A stretch of DNA of 64,000 bases from Salipiger sp. CCB-MM3 (GCF_001687105.1 NZ_CP014596.1:427501-491500); one strand, 5' to 3'. Shown: positions 1-8,877, counted from the first letter of the stretch. Numbers and translations: made by a program. Notes: generated by a model not told the origin, from the letters alone.

Positions 1-303
1 CGCGAGCGCATCGTCGCGGACCTTGGCGACCATCCGGTGCTGATGCTGCGCAACCACGGGCTCATCGCTACGGGCCGCAGCGCCGCCGAGATGTTCAACA
101 ACATGTTCTATCTGGAACGCTCGTGCGAGATTCAGATCGCCGCCACCTCCAGCGGCCAGCCGCTGCGGCTGGTGGAGGATGCGATTGCCGCGCGGGTCTA
201 TCAGCAGACTGTGCAGATGAACGAGGATGACGGCGATCTCGAGCTTGAGTGGCAGGCGCATCTGCGCTCGATCGAGGGCATCGGCGCCGACTACCGCGCC
301 TAA
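1..303 (+). CDS. Class II aldolase/adducin family protein, C-terminal part (5' end outside window)
   Basis: The open frame runs in from base 1 and stops at 301-303, so only about 100 C-terminal residues are visible. They include an NHGLIATG segment followed by an E-M-F-N-N-M-F-Y-L-E-R helix, which is the typical C-terminal part of class II (zinc-dependent) aldolase/adducin domains (AraD, FucA and decarboxylase-like members). The upstream metal-binding histidines lie outside the window, so neither substrate nor exact reaction can be assigned. The next gene on the same strand begins 165 bases later, after a possible terminator, and need not be co-transcribed. Confidence 0.72.
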   Translation, partial: RERIVADLGDHPVLMLRNHGLIATGRSAAEMFNNMFYLERSCEIQIAATSSGQPLRLVEDAIAARVYQQTVQMNEDDGDLELEWQAHLRSIEGIGADYRA

Positions 304-348
304 CTATTGGGCCTGAGACAGGGGACCAAGACCCGGTACATGTGATAT

Positions 349-374
349 GGCGTGGGGCCAATCTGCCCCGCGCC
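349..374 (+). terminator. Hairpin after the aldolase-like gene
   Basis: Inverted repeat GGCGTGGGGC / GCCCCGCGCC with a 6-nt loop CAATCT; ten pairs, one of them G-U. It lies 46 bases after the stop codon. There is no T-run, so intrinsic termination is uncertain. Confidence 0.4.
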
Positions 375-468
375 CGCCATTGCGCCCTTCGGGACATTCT
401 TGCCGCAGGATGATGAGGCCGGGTGATGACGCTGGACAGCGGCGCCGCGCGGGTATCCTATCGCGCGC

Positions 469-1299
469 ATGACCCTAGACCTCGATCATCTGCGCGACTG
501 GATCGGGCGCGAAGAGCGCCAGTCCGAACTTCTCACCGCGGCTCAGGTGCAGCGGTTCAACGCGACCTTCGACCGTGAAGGCCCGCTCGAGGACGGGGCC
601 GAGGCGCCGCTGCTCATTCACCTGTGTCTGTGTCAGCCCGCCGTGCCCGGCGCGCAGCTTGGCCCGGACGGGCATCCGGCGCGCGGAGGCTTTCTGCCAC
701 CGGTGCCCCTGCCCCGCCGCATGTGGGCAGGCGGCGCTTTTGAGTTTCATGACGCACCGCGCATCGGCGAGACGATCACCCGCCGCTCGGTGATCGAAGA
801 TGTGACCCTGAAACATGGGCGCAGCGGTGTGCTGTGTTTCGTGACCGTCACCCATCATATCAGCGCGGGCCCGCGCCGGCTGCTCACCGAGCGGCAGGAC
901 ATCGTCTATCGCGAGGCCGGTGGGGCCGAGCCCCCTGCCCTGCCGCCCGCGCCCGCCGGGGCCGCGCGGCGGATGCTGCCGCCCGATCCGGTTCTGCTGT
1001 TCCGCTACTCGGCGCTGAGCTTCAACGGCCACCGCATACATTATGATACCCCCTATGCGAGTGGCGAAGAGGGCTATCCGGGGCTGATCGTGCACGGCCC
1101 GCTGCAGGCCACGCTGCTGGCGCAATTCGCTGCCGATTTGCGCGGCGCGGTGCCCGCGCGCTTCAGCTTCCGCAGCCTTGCGCCGATCTTCGACACCCAT
1201 GCCTTCTCGCTCAACGCCTGCGCCGAGGGCGACGGGCTGGGCCTGTGGACCGCTGCCGAGGATGGGCCGCTGGCGATGCATGCCGAAGCCGTGTGGTAG
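469..1299 (+). CDS. FAS1-like dehydratase / MaoC-type (mesaconyl-C4-CoA or itaconyl-CoA hydratase-like) protein
   Basis: 276 residues. The protein resembles the two-hotdog acyl-CoA hydratase family that includes mesaconyl-C4-CoA hydratases and is annotated 'FAS1-like dehydratase domain'. The N-terminal half has the proline-rich LPPVPLPRRMWAGG segment. The C-terminal half has F-R-Y-S-A-L-S-F-N-G-H-R-I-H-Y-D, the hydratase signature with the likely catalytic His. It probably hydrates a short dicarboxylyl-CoA in the cytoplasm, but no CoA-transferase or citramalyl-CoA lyase is visible nearby to fix the substrate. The ATG at 469 lacks a strong Shine-Dalgarno. Family assignment is good; substrate is unknown. 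Confidence 0.75.
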   Translation: MTLDLDHLRDWIGREERQSELLTAAQVQRFNATFDREGPLEDGAEAPLLIHLCLCQPAVPGAQLGPDGHPARGGFLPPVPLPRRMWAGGAFEFHDAPRIGETITRRSVIEDVTLKHGRSGVLCFVTVTHHISAGPRRLLTERQDIVYREAGGAEPPALPPAPAGAARRMLPPDPVLLFRYSALSFNGHRIHYDTPYASGEEGYPGLIVHGPLQATLLAQFAADLRGAVPARFSFRSLAPIFDTHAFSLNACAEGDGLGLWTAAEDGPLAMHAEAVW

Positions 1300-1425
1300 G
1301 CGGCGGTGCGTGATGCATTATCGTGCCGCAGGCAGCGGCGGGGCATGATTATCGCTCATCGTCCTTGCCTTGCGCGTGCTCCGATGCATCTTCTGCAATG
1401 TGTCCACCTTCAGCCTTACGCCGAG

Positions 1426-1974
1426 ATGACAGCCCCAGAGACCCTGCCCACGTCGCTTCGCGACTATATTCTAAAGTCCAACATCGCGCTTGCGGTGTCC
1501 CAGACCGAAGACGACGCGCCGCTCATCTTGGTAAATGACGCTTTCTGCAAACTGACCGGTTACAGCAATGAAGAGGTGGTCGGACACAACTGCCGCTTCT
1601 TGCAGGGCCCGGACACCAGCGAAGAGATGCGTCAGCCGCTGCATGATTTCGTGCATGGCGAGGGCCCGGACAATGGCCGCTTTCCGATCCTGAATTATCG
1701 CAAGGACGGCAGCAGCTTTCTCAACTTCGTCTTCATGACGCGGCTGCTTGGCGCGGAGCGCAAGCCGCGCTTTATTCTGGCCTCGCAGTTCGACATGACG
1801 ACGGCACTGCGCCGCTCGGGGCTGGCGCAGAATGATGAGACGCTGCGCCGCGTTCTGAGCGATGTGGAGCAGATCGGGCGCGAGTTCGGGCTGGCGATGG
1901 TGGGCTCGGCACAATTGATTGCGGACTCGATCGCGATGATGGCAAAGCTGTCACTCGACGAAGACGAGCGCTGA
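1426..1974 (+). CDS. Short LOV (blue-light sensing PAS) protein
   Basis: About 182 residues from the ATG at 1426. The same frame is open from 1306, but the first 40 residues of that longer version look like non-coding sequence. A single PAS/LOV core (about residues 12-120) carries the flavin-binding signature G-H-N-C-R-F-L-Q; Cys56 would form the photo-adduct with FMN. After the core comes a helical tail of about 60 residues (roughly 122-182) with no enzymatic domain, as in the 'short LOV' proteins of Rhodobacteraceae. The kinase gene follows 36 bases downstream, suggesting a cassette in which a light signal is passed on by protein contact or dimer rearrangement. Function by family is firm; the partner is inferred. 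Confidence 0.88.
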   Translation: MTAPETLPTSLRDYILKSNIALAVSQTEDDAPLILVNDAFCKLTGYSNEEVVGHNCRFLQGPDTSEEMRQPLHDFVHGEGPDNGRFPILNYRKDGSSFLNFVFMTRLLGAERKPRFILASQFDMTTALRRSGLAQNDETLRRVLSDVEQIGREFGLAMVGSAQLIADSIAMMAKLSLDEDER

Positions 1975-2010
1975 GACGGCAGGCGCGAACAGGCAGCGAG
2001 CGGACCCCAG

Positions 2011-5000
2011 ATGAAAGACAAGGATCTCCAGCAGGGCGAGATGACCCGCGAAGAGCGCGAGCGCCTCTGCATTGTCGGCATCGGCGCGTCCGCAGGCGGG
2101 CTCGAAGCGATCCGCGAGATGCTGGCGGAGGCGCGGGCCGAGAGCAATCTGGCCTATGTGGTGATCCAGCACCTCGATCCGAACCACGAAAGCCTGCTGG
2201 CCGAGCTTCTGGCGCGCCATACCGAGCTGCGTGTGCGGCAGGCCTCGGGCGGCGAGAAGATCGAGGTGGGCAATGTCTATATCATCCCGCCGGGGCATGG
2301 GCTGTCGGTGACGGATGGCGTGCTGAACCTGACCGAGTTCGCGCAGCCGCGCGGGCTGCGGCGGCCGATCGACGATTTCTTTGAGAGCCTCGCGGTGGAT
2401 CAGGGGCGCTTTGCCGCCTGCGTGATCCTGTCGGGCACCGGGGCGGACGGCAGCGCCGGGCTGCGGGCGATCAAAGAGCATGGCGGGCTGTGCCTCGTGC
2501 AGGAGCCGGGCACCGCGAAATATGACGGCATGCCGACCTCGGCGCAGAACACCGGTCTGGTGGATTTTGTGCGCCGTCCCGACCAGATCGTCGAGGCGAT
2601 CGAGCAGTTTTATTCGCATACGCTTGTCGATACCGCCGACCGGCAGCTGGCGAACACCGTCGAGGCGCATCTGGAAGACATCTGCTCGGTGGTGCGCAAC
2701 TTCGTCGGGCATGACTTCTCGGGCTACAAGAAGTCGACGCTGATCCGCCGGGTGCAGCGGCGCATTCAGGTGCTCGACCTGCCCGACGCCAGCGCCTATC
2801 TCAAGCGGGTGCGGGCAGACTCGCGCGAGTGCGAGGTTCTGTTCCGCGAGCTGCTGATCAACGTCACCCGTTTCTTCCGCGACCCGGCGCATTTCGACCG
2901 GCTGCGCGAGACGGCGGTGAAGCCGCTGATCCGGGATGCGGGCAGCGATGACGAGATCCGCATCTGGGTGCCAGGCTGCTCCAGCGGCGAGGAAGCCTAT
3001 ACCATCGCGATGATGTTCGCCGACGAGGCGCGGCAACAGCAGCGCACGGTCAATATCCAGCTTTTCGCCACCGACATCGACGAGCAGATGCTGCGGATCG
3101 CGCGCGAGGCGACCTATCCGCAGGCGGCGCTGGCCGACATCCCCGAAGCGATGCGCGACAGTTACACGATCGCGCTCGACGGGCGGTTCCGCATCTCGGC
3201 CAAGATCCGCGACATGATCCGTTTCTCGGTGCATTCCATCGTGCGCGATCCGCCGTTTTCGAACATCGACCTGCTGTCCTGCCGCAACCTGCTGATCTAC
3301 TTCGGCGACACGCTGCAGTCCTCGGCGCTGCCGATCTTCCATTACGCGCTGAAGCCCGGCGCGACGCTGTTCCTTGGCCCGTCCGAGACCGTCGGGCGCT
3401 ATGACCATATCTTCAAGCCGCTGGATCAGAGCGCGCGGATCTTTCAGCGCAACAACAGCAGGCCGGAATATCCGCTGCATCTGCGCAGCCCGCAGCGCAC
3501 CCAAAGCTCGGGCCGCCGCCACGCGGAAACCGATTCCGAGCCGCCGACCCGCCTCGATTGGGGCCAGAGCGATGTCGCCGAGCGGATCCTCTCGGCCTAT
3601 GCGCCGGCGACGCTGCGCGTGACGCCGCGCGGCGAGATTCTGCGCTCGACCGGCAAGCTGGGCAAATATCTCGAGGTCACGCCCGGACAGGACAGCGACA
3701 ATTTCGCCCCCTCGCTGGCACGCGCGGGCGTGCGCGAGGCGCTTTCGGCGATCCTGCGGCAGGTGGCGCGCGGCAAGAAGCGCACCATTTCGCGCGATCT
3801 TTCGGCGCGGTCGGAGTTCGGCCAGCAGTCGTTTGACCTGATCGCCGACCCGCTGGAGGATGGCACGATCCTTCTGGTGTTCCGCGACCGCGACCGCTTC
3901 GAGGCGCTGGACGACGACGAGTTTGAAGAGCTCGACCCCACCGACAGCCATGTGCAGAGCCTAGAGCACGAGCTGCGCGACACCCGCGCCCGGCTGCACA
4001 CCACGGTGGAGGAACTGGAGACCGCGAACGAGGAGCTGAAAAGCTCCAACGAAGAAATGATGTCGATGAACGAGGAGCTTCAGTCGACCAACGAAGAGCT
4101 TTCGACGGTCAACGACGAGCTCAAGAGCAAGGTCGACGAGCTTTCGGTGGCCAATGCCGACCTGACCAACTTCTTCGTGTCGACAGCGCTGCCGCTGGTG
4201 GTGGTCGATCAGCGCATGGCGATCCGCAATTTCACCGATGCGATCCAGTCGATCTATCCGTTCCGCGGCACCGACCGGGGCCGCCCGCTGACCGAAGTCA
4301 CCAGTACGCTGCGCCAGAACGAAGAGGTGCTGACCGCCATCGGCGAGGTGATGCGCGACGGCGACGTGCGCCATATGCGGGTCAACGACCGGGCGGACAG
4401 CCGCACGTGGTCGCTGGTCATCACGCCCTATCGCAGCCGCGATGGCGATCTGAACGGCGCGACGCTGGTTTTCACCGAAGTGACCGACTCGCTGCGGCTT
4501 GAGGCGGCGCTGAAGCATGAGGGCGAACGCCTGCGGCTGGCGCTCGACGTCTCGGGCCTTGCGGTCTGGGAGTGCGATCCCAAGGCGGGCACGCTTGCGC
4601 TCGACGACAGTGGCAGGCGGATGCTGGGCATCGACGCGCAGCAACTGTCGGTGGAGCAGTTCCTGCACTTGGTGGAGCCGGGGCAGCGCGACGCCGTCGC
4701 CGGTGCCCTGCAGAACGCGCTGACCGGCGGCGAGGTCATCGACGTGATCGCCAAGCTGGCCTCGGACGGGCCGCACGCGCGCTCTATCCAAGTGGTCGGA
4801 CGGCGCATCGCGACCCAAAGCGCCGAGCGGGTGCTGGGCGTGCTCTTCGACGTGACCGAAGAGCAGGACGCCAAAGACGTGCGCGAGATGATGCTGCGCG
4901 AGATGAACCACCGCGTGAAGAACATGTTCTCGATCATCTCGAGCATGGTGCGCATGGCCGGGCGCCGGGCCGAGTCGATCCCCGGTCTGGTCGATGGCGT

Positions 5001-5457
5001 GCAGACGCGGATCAACGCTCTGGCGCGGTCGCATGACCTGACGCAGCGCTCGCCGCGCGCCCGTCACTTCAGCCTAGAGGATGCGGTCCGCGCCTCGATC
5101 GAGCCCTATCAGGGCGACGCCGAGGTGACGATTTCCGGTCCGGCGGTGCCCGTGGCCAATCATGAGCTGACCTCGCTCTCGCTGCTGCTGCACGAGTGGT
5201 CGACCAACGCGTCGAAATACGGAGTCTTTGGGCATTCTCCGGGCCGACTTGAGGTGAATTGGACACAGGACGGCGGAACCGTCGAATTGATATGGAACGA
5301 AATCCACGAAGCGCGTGTTGAACCTGACAACGGAGCCGAGGGCTTCGGCTCGACGCTGGTCCAACTTTCGGCCGTGCAGCTGAACGGAACGGTCTCTGTC
5401 GAATACGGTGATCACGAACGAAGGATGGTGCTGCGCTATGTCCCCGATGAGCGGTGA
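2011..5457 (+). CDS. CheB-CheR-PAS-HWE histidine kinase fusion protein
   Basis: 1148 residues. The CheB methylesterase domain (about 20-200) has the Ser27, His54 and Asp146 triad in GIGASAGG, QHLD and SGTGADG. The CheR methyltransferase domain (about 220-480) has the SAM motif VPGCSSGEEAY. A strongly heptad-patterned coiled coil (about 645-725) leads to two PAS-like regions (about 725-945). The HWE-type kinase core follows: MNHRVKN with His967 as phospho-acceptor, an N-box HEWSTNASKYG, and the W-N-E motif that names the family. No transmembrane segment is evident, so it should be cytoplasmic. No mcp, cheA or cheW gene is near, so it is more likely a stress- or light-signalling kinase than part of a flagellar array. 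Its 3' end overlaps the response-regulator gene. Confidence 0.9.
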   Translation: MKDKDLQQGEMTREERERLCIVGIGASAGGLEAIREMLAEARAESNLAYVVIQHLDPNHESLLAELLARHTELRVRQASGGEKIEVGNVYIIPPGHGLSVTDGVLNLTEFAQPRGLRRPIDDFFESLAVDQGRFAACVILSGTGADGSAGLRAIKEHGGLCLVQEPGTAKYDGMPTSAQNTGLVDFVRRPDQIVEAIEQFYSHTLVDTADRQLANTVEAHLEDICSVVRNFVGHDFSGYKKSTLIRRVQRRIQVLDLPDASAYLKRVRADSRECEVLFRELLINVTRFFRDPAHFDRLRETAVKPLIRDAGSDDEIRIWVPGCSSGEEAYTIAMMFADEARQQQRTVNIQLFATDIDEQMLRIAREATYPQAALADIPEAMRDSYTIALDGRFRISAKIRDMIRFSVHSIVRDPPFSNIDLLSCRNLLIYFGDTLQSSALPIFHYALKPGATLFLGPSETVGRYDHIFKPLDQSARIFQRNNSRPEYPLHLRSPQRTQSSGRRHAETDSEPPTRLDWGQSDVAERILSAYAPATLRVTPRGEILRSTGKLGKYLEVTPGQDSDNFAPSLARAGVREALSAILRQVARGKKRTISRDLSARSEFGQQSFDLIADPLEDGTILLVFRDRDRFEALDDDEFEELDPTDSHVQSLEHELRDTRARLHTTVEELETANEELKSSNEEMMSMNEELQSTNEELSTVNDELKSKVDELSVANADLTNFFVSTALPLVVVDQRMAIRNFTDAIQSIYPFRGTDRGRPLTEVTSTLRQNEEVLTAIGEVMRDGDVRHMRVNDRADSRTWSLVITPYRSRDGDLNGATLVFTEVTDSLRLEAALKHEGERLRLALDVSGLAVWECDPKAGTLALDDSGRRMLGIDAQQLSVEQFLHLVEPGQRDAVAGALQNALTGGEVIDVIAKLASDGPHARSIQVVGRRIATQSAERVLGVLFDVTEEQDAKDVREMMLREMNHRVKNMFSIISSMVRMAGRRAESIPGLVDGVQTRINALARSHDLTQRSPRARHFSLEDAVRASIEPYQGDAEVTISGPAVPVANHELTSLSLLLHEWSTNASKYGVFGHSPGRLEVNWTQDGGTVELIWNEIHEARVEPDNGAEGFGSTLVQLSAVQLNGTVSVEYGDHERRMVLRYVPDER

Positions 5458-5857
5458 GACGACCTCGGCTAAGGGCCCGGCTAAAGGCAAGGTGATGATC
5501 TGCGAGGACGAGGTGATCGTCGCGATGGATCTGCAGATGCTCCTCGAGGATTTTGGCTATGAGGTGATCGGCCCCTTCCCCAGCGTGGCACAGGGGTTCG
5601 CCGCCATAGAGGGGCTGCGCCCTGATGTTGCGCTGCTCGACGTGCGGCTGAAGGATGGCGAGGTCTATCCGCTGGCAGACCGGCTGCAGGAGTTGGGCGT
5701 TGGCCTGGTGTTCCAGTCCGGGCACGTCAACGAAGAAGAGATCGCCGCGCGCTATCCGCAGGCGCGCTGCAGCCTCAAGCCGATCAACCCGGCAGGCCTG
5801 CAGATGGCGCTGACCAAGGCGGCGATGACGGGGTCGACCTGCGGCGCCACCAGCTAA
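5438..5857 (+). CDS. Single-domain response regulator
   Basis: 139 residues from the ATG at 5438, which overlaps the kinase gene by 20 bases; an in-frame ATG at 5447 is an alternative. It is one receiver (REC) domain with no output domain. The acidic pair Glu23/Asp24 (ICEDE), phospho-acceptor Asp68 (LLDVRLKDG) and conserved Lys (S-L-K-P-I) are all present. Stand-alone receivers of this kind usually accept phosphate from HWE kinases and act as sinks or pass the signal to another protein. The overlap implies translational coupling with the HWE kinase, which is the obvious cognate partner. Confidence 0.88.
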   Translation: MSPMSGETTSAKGPAKGKVMICEDEVIVAMDLQMLLEDFGYEVIGPFPSVAQGFAAIEGLRPDVALLDVRLKDGEVYPLADRLQELGVGLVFQSGHVNEEEIAARYPQARCSLKPINPAGLQMALTKAAMTGSTCGATS

Positions 5858-5877
5858 CGGCGCTTGCGGATGGCGCT

Positions 5878-6471
5878 TTAGGCGGGCAGCACCGCCGCCA
5901 TGGCGCTCATCGCGACCACCCAAGAGGCCAGCACCGCTCCGGCGACACGGCCCAGCTTCGCCTGAGCGATATCGGCAATTCCCCAGACCAGCAGGCTGAA
6001 GGCGGCGATCCCCAAGAGCCCGCCCAGACCGGATAGCAGGCCTTGTTGCGAGAGACCCGCCGGGTCCCCGGCAAGACCCGCGAGCGCCCCTGTGGCCGCC
6101 GCCAGCACAGCCACCAGAGCCCGCGGCAGCGCCGCGCCCCAGAGCGCCAGCGCCCCCAGCAGCAGCGCCGACAGCGCGGTGACGCGCAGCGGCAGGCTTG
6201 TTGCGGGCCAAAGCGGATGCAGGATTATTGCCGCCGCCGAGGCTAGTAGCAGGACCGGCAGGGCGATGCGCACATTGGCAATCGGCTGGCGCGCCAGAAA
6301 GATCGCCAGCGCGGCCAGCAGCAGCGTCTGTTCGGGCGCCATCAGCGGATGCAGCAGCCCCGCGTAGAACGGCCCCAGGTCCCCGAACGCGTTATGCGCC
6401 GAGGCCGCGCCCGGCAACGCCAGAAGCGGCGCTGCCAGCAGCGCACGCCGCGCCGCGGTGCCGATGCTCAC
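5878..6471 (-). CDS. HupE/UreJ family membrane protein, second paralogue
   Basis: 197 residues from a GTG at 6471-6469. The open frame continues upstream to 7299, but that part is antisense shadow of hupE. The GTGA overlap with the stop of the upstream hupE gene indicates coupled translation. An N-terminal signal-like segment ends in GAASAHN, followed by F-Y-A-G-L-L-H-P-L-M-A-P-E-Q and about five hydrophobic helices, as in the divergent second HupE/UreJ copies found in tandem in Rhodobacteraceae. It lacks the His-rich FHGHAHG segment of its neighbour. Metal (Ni/Co) transport is suggested by family only; no urease or hydrogenase gene is in the window. Confidence 0.75.
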   Translation of the reverse strand: MSIGTAARRALLAAPLLALPGAASAHNAFGDLGPFYAGLLHPLMAPEQTLLLAALAIFLARQPIANVRIALPVLLLASAAAIILHPLWPATSLPLRVTALSALLLGALALWGAALPRALVAVLAAATGALAGLAGDPAGLSQQGLLSGLGGLLGIAAFSLLVWGIADIAQAKLGRVAGAVLASWVVAMSAMAAVLPA

Positions 6472-7067
6472 AGCGCGCCGACCAGAAACACCGCACCGAA
6501 GGCCGCGATTACCCCGCCAGCGCCGCGCACGGCCAGCGTGCCCAGCTTGGTGCGGGTGAGCATCCCGAAGGCGATCCCGGCAAGGTGCAGCAGCCCGGTG
6601 CCGATCACGAAACCGCCCGCATAGGCCAGCGGATGCACCGCGCCAGGCATCTCGGCGCCATGGGCGTGGCCGTGGAAGATCGCAAAGACCGCCACGACGA
6701 TTGCCGCCACCGTCAGCGGCGGGCGGGCGGCGAAGAGCACCGCGAGGCCGATCACCACGCCCGAGGCGGCGATGCCGATCTCGATCCCCGGCAGCGGCAC
6801 GCCGGTGGCGCCCAGCATACCGCCAAACGCCATGACCAGCGGGAAGGTCACCGGCAGCAGCCAGATCGCGGGCTGACCGAGGAACGCGCCCCACAGGCCC
6901 ACGGCAACCATGGCGATGACGTGATCCCAGCCAAATATCGGATGCAGGAAGCCGGTGATGAACCCGCCCGCGGCAACATCCCCGGCATGCGCCAGCGCGG
7001 GCGCGGCGGAGATCAGAGTGATCAGGGTGAAGCTCGCCGCAGCGGCGGCAATCTGTCTGGAATGCAT
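6468..7067 (-). CDS. hupE: HupE/UreJ family metal transporter
   Basis: 199 residues. The start at 7067 is preceded by AAAGGA, and it places a clear cleavable signal peptide (S-A-A-P-A-L-A-H-A) at the N-terminus; the frame is also open from 7124. Family signatures are visible: H-P-I-F-G-W-D-H-V-I-A-M after the signal peptide, and a His-rich F-H-G-H-A-H-G-A-E loop. Five to six further membrane helices make this an inner-membrane protein. HupE proteins facilitate nickel or cobalt uptake. It is first of an overlapping pair with the paralogue at 5878-6471 and lies 75 bases downstream of the methyltransferase gene. Confidence 0.82.
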   Translation of the reverse strand: MHSRQIAAAAASFTLITLISAAPALAHAGDVAAGGFITGFLHPIFGWDHVIAMVAVGLWGAFLGQPAIWLLPVTFPLVMAFGGMLGATGVPLPGIEIGIAASGVVIGLAVLFAARPPLTVAAIVVAVFAIFHGHAHGAEMPGAVHPLAYAGGFVIGTGLLHLAGIAFGMLTRTKLGTLAVRGAGGVIAAFGAVFLVGAL

Positions 7068-7142
7068 GGCAAAAATCCTTTCTCGCCCGAAATAGCCGGA
7101 CCCGGCGAAGAGTGCCACGCACAAAAGCGAAAGGCGAGCGAT

Positions 7143-8156
7143 TTACTCTGGCTTCTGCGCTTGGGCGAGCATCGTCATCTCTGGGATCATTGGCCCGACC
7201 GTGACCTCGGCGAACCCGGCCTGCCCAAGCGCCGAAGACAGACCCGAAGCGTCGAGCGAGGCGGCCTGCGGCGTGAAGGCGGTGTGCTGCAACTGCCAAA
7301 GCGCGGTGAGATGCGGCCCGCTCCGGTCGCCGCGCACCACAAAGTCATGCACCAGCAGCAGCCCGCCCGGACGCAGAGCACGGAAAGCGGCCTCGAAAAG
7401 CGGCGCATGGGCTGCGGCGGGCACGCCCGACAGAAGATAAGACATCAGCACGACGTCCTGCCCCTCTGGCCAGTCGAGGTTGGTGGCATCGGCTTCCTTA
7501 TAGGTGATGCGCGCCTCAAGGCCCGCCTCCGCCACCTTCTCGCGCCCGACGGCGACGACATTGGGGAAATCGACGATGGTCGACTGCAGCTGCGGGAAGG
7601 CTTTGCAGAAGGTGATCGAGAAGGCCCCGGTGCCGCCGCCCACGTCCAGCATCCGCCGCGCATTCGACAGATCGAGCCGCCTTGCCAGAACGCCCGCCGG
7701 ACCCAGCGAGCCCGCGTGCTGGCTGTCGGAATAGAGCCGCGCCTCTTCGGGATCAGAAAACCATTGTGCGTAAGACCCGGTGGCGCCCTCGGGCAGATCG
7801 TCCTTCAGCGCCGCTTCAAGCTGGCTCATCAACGGGTACATCTGGCGCCCAACCTGAAGGCGCAGGTAGTCGCTGAAATCATATTTCTCGCCCTTCACCA
7901 GAAAAGCGGCGGCGGCGGGGGAATTGGCAAAGCGGCCTCCTTCGACCGACACCACCCCCAGCCCGGTCAGCGCAGTGAGCAGCGTGCGCGCGCGTTCGGG
8001 ATGCAGATCGCAGGCGGCGCCGATCTCCTCGGCGCTGCGCGGCCCCTCGGCCAATGCGTCGAACAGGCCAAACTCCAGCGCGGCAAACAGCGCCTTTGAT
8101 CCCATGAAGCCGAAGGCGATGTCGGAAATCTCGTGTGCTTCGCTGAGCAATGTCAT
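7143..8156 (-). CDS. SAM-dependent O-methyltransferase (acetylserotonin/hydroxyneurosporene methyltransferase-like)
   Basis: 337 residues from the ATG at 8156, preceded by GGAGAGGGAG. The N-terminal part (about 1-100) is a winged-helix dimerisation domain (E-F-G-L-F-D-A-L, then H-P-E-R-A-R-T-L-L). The catalytic half has the SAM glycine loop L-D-V-G-G-G-T-G, and L-R-P-G-G-L-L-L-V-H-D near the end. This architecture is that of the plant-type O-methyltransferase family, which includes CrtF and acetylserotonin methyltransferase. No carotenoid or bacteriochlorophyll gene is nearby, so the acceptor is unknown. It is 76 bases downstream of the GntR gene on the same strand and may share its transcript. 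Confidence 0.72.
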   Translation of the reverse strand: MTLLSEAHEISDIAFGFMGSKALFAALEFGLFDALAEGPRSAEEIGAACDLHPERARTLLTALTGLGVVSVEGGRFANSPAAAAFLVKGEKYDFSDYLRLQVGRQMYPLMSQLEAALKDDLPEGATGSYAQWFSDPEEARLYSDSQHAGSLGPAGVLARRLDLSNARRMLDVGGGTGAFSITFCKAFPQLQSTIVDFPNVVAVGREKVAEAGLEARITYKEADATNLDWPEGQDVVLMSYLLSGVPAAAHAPLFEAAFRALRPGGLLLVHDFVVRGDRSGPHLTALWQLQHTAFTPQAASLDASGLSSALGQAGFAEVTVGPMIPEMTMLAQAQKPE

Positions 8157-8232
8157 GCGGTCTCCCTCTCCGTTGACCCTCAAGACGTAGCAAGCGGGGC
8201 CCTCGAAAGACAGGAAAAGCCGGAAAGCGTGC

Positions 8233-8877
8233 TTAGAGGTCGCGGCGCGAGAGGATGTCGGCGAGCACGATATAAGAGGCCGCCACATGGCTGCGCATCA
8301 GCCCGCGCGCGGCCTCGGCATCCTGCGCGAGGATCGCTTGGGCGATGGAATCATGCTCGGCGCGCGAGCTGCCCAGCCGCGAGGTGTCCACATGGAAGTT
8401 CGCCGTCCGCCACGCCTGCGTGCGCAGATTGAGCTCATCCAGAACCGACGAAAGCGCGGCGTTGCGCGCGCCGGTCTTGAGCGTGGCATGGAAGCGCGCG
8501 TTGATCGCACTGTAGCGCTCGGCATCGTCGCCGCAGTTTTTACCCTCTTCGAGAATGGCCTGCATGTGCTGACGCTCGATCTCGGTCATCCGATGCGCCG
8601 CGAGCGCGGCCAGAACGCTTTCCACCTCGCCCACCGCCTCGAAGAGCTCGGCCAGATCGCTGGCCTTCATCTGGCGGACCACGAAGGCGCGCCGCGCGCC
8701 GCGCTCGGCGAGGTTGGCCTGCTCGAGCCGGTGCAGCGCCTCACGGACCGGGGTGCGCGAGACACCGAATTGTTCGGCCAAGGCCTGCTCGGCCAGCGGC
8801 TCACCGGGCTGCATCCGGCCCGCAACGATCCGGTCCACAAGCGTGTCGAAAATGCTTTCTGCTGTCCGAATAATCAT
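8233..8877 (-). CDS. GntR family (FCD/FadR subfamily) transcriptional regulator
   Basis: 214 residues. The N-terminal winged helix (about 8-70) has the GntR signature G-E-P-L-A-E-Q-A-L-A-E-Q-F-G-V-S-R-T-P-V-R-E-A-L. The C-terminal all-helical FCD domain (about 75-205) carries the ligand/metal-site histidines in A-R-F-H, E-H-D and S-H-V. It is divergent from the peptide-type ABC operon, with a 218-bp spacer containing the palindrome ATGTATACAT. This is a typical layout for a repressor controlling both itself and the transporter. Target and effector are inferred from position only. Confidence 0.88.
   Translation of the reverse strand: MIIRTAESIFDTLVDRIVAGRMQPGEPLAEQALAEQFGVSRTPVREALHRLEQANLAERGARRAFVVRQMKASDLAELFEAVGEVESVLAALAAHRMTEIERQHMQAILEEGKNCGDDAERYSAINARFHATLKTGARNAALSSVLDELNLRTQAWRTANFHVDTSRLGSSRAEHDSIAQAILAQDAEAARGLMRSHVAASYIVLADILSRRDL

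Noticed and set aside
1306-1425. 40-residue N-terminal extension of the LOV protein
   Set aside because: Arg/Cys-rich and unlike short LOV proteins; the ATG at 1426 starts just before the LOV core.
1951-3951. 666-codon minus-strand frame opposite the CheB-CheR kinase
   Set aside because: Shadow of a well-supported gene; no recognisable domain.
6472-7299. Upstream extension of the second HupE paralogue to a 473-residue protein
   Set aside because: The extra part is antisense-like Arg-rich sequence overlapping hupE in another frame. The GTG at 6471 with a GTGA overlap and a signal peptide is a much better start.
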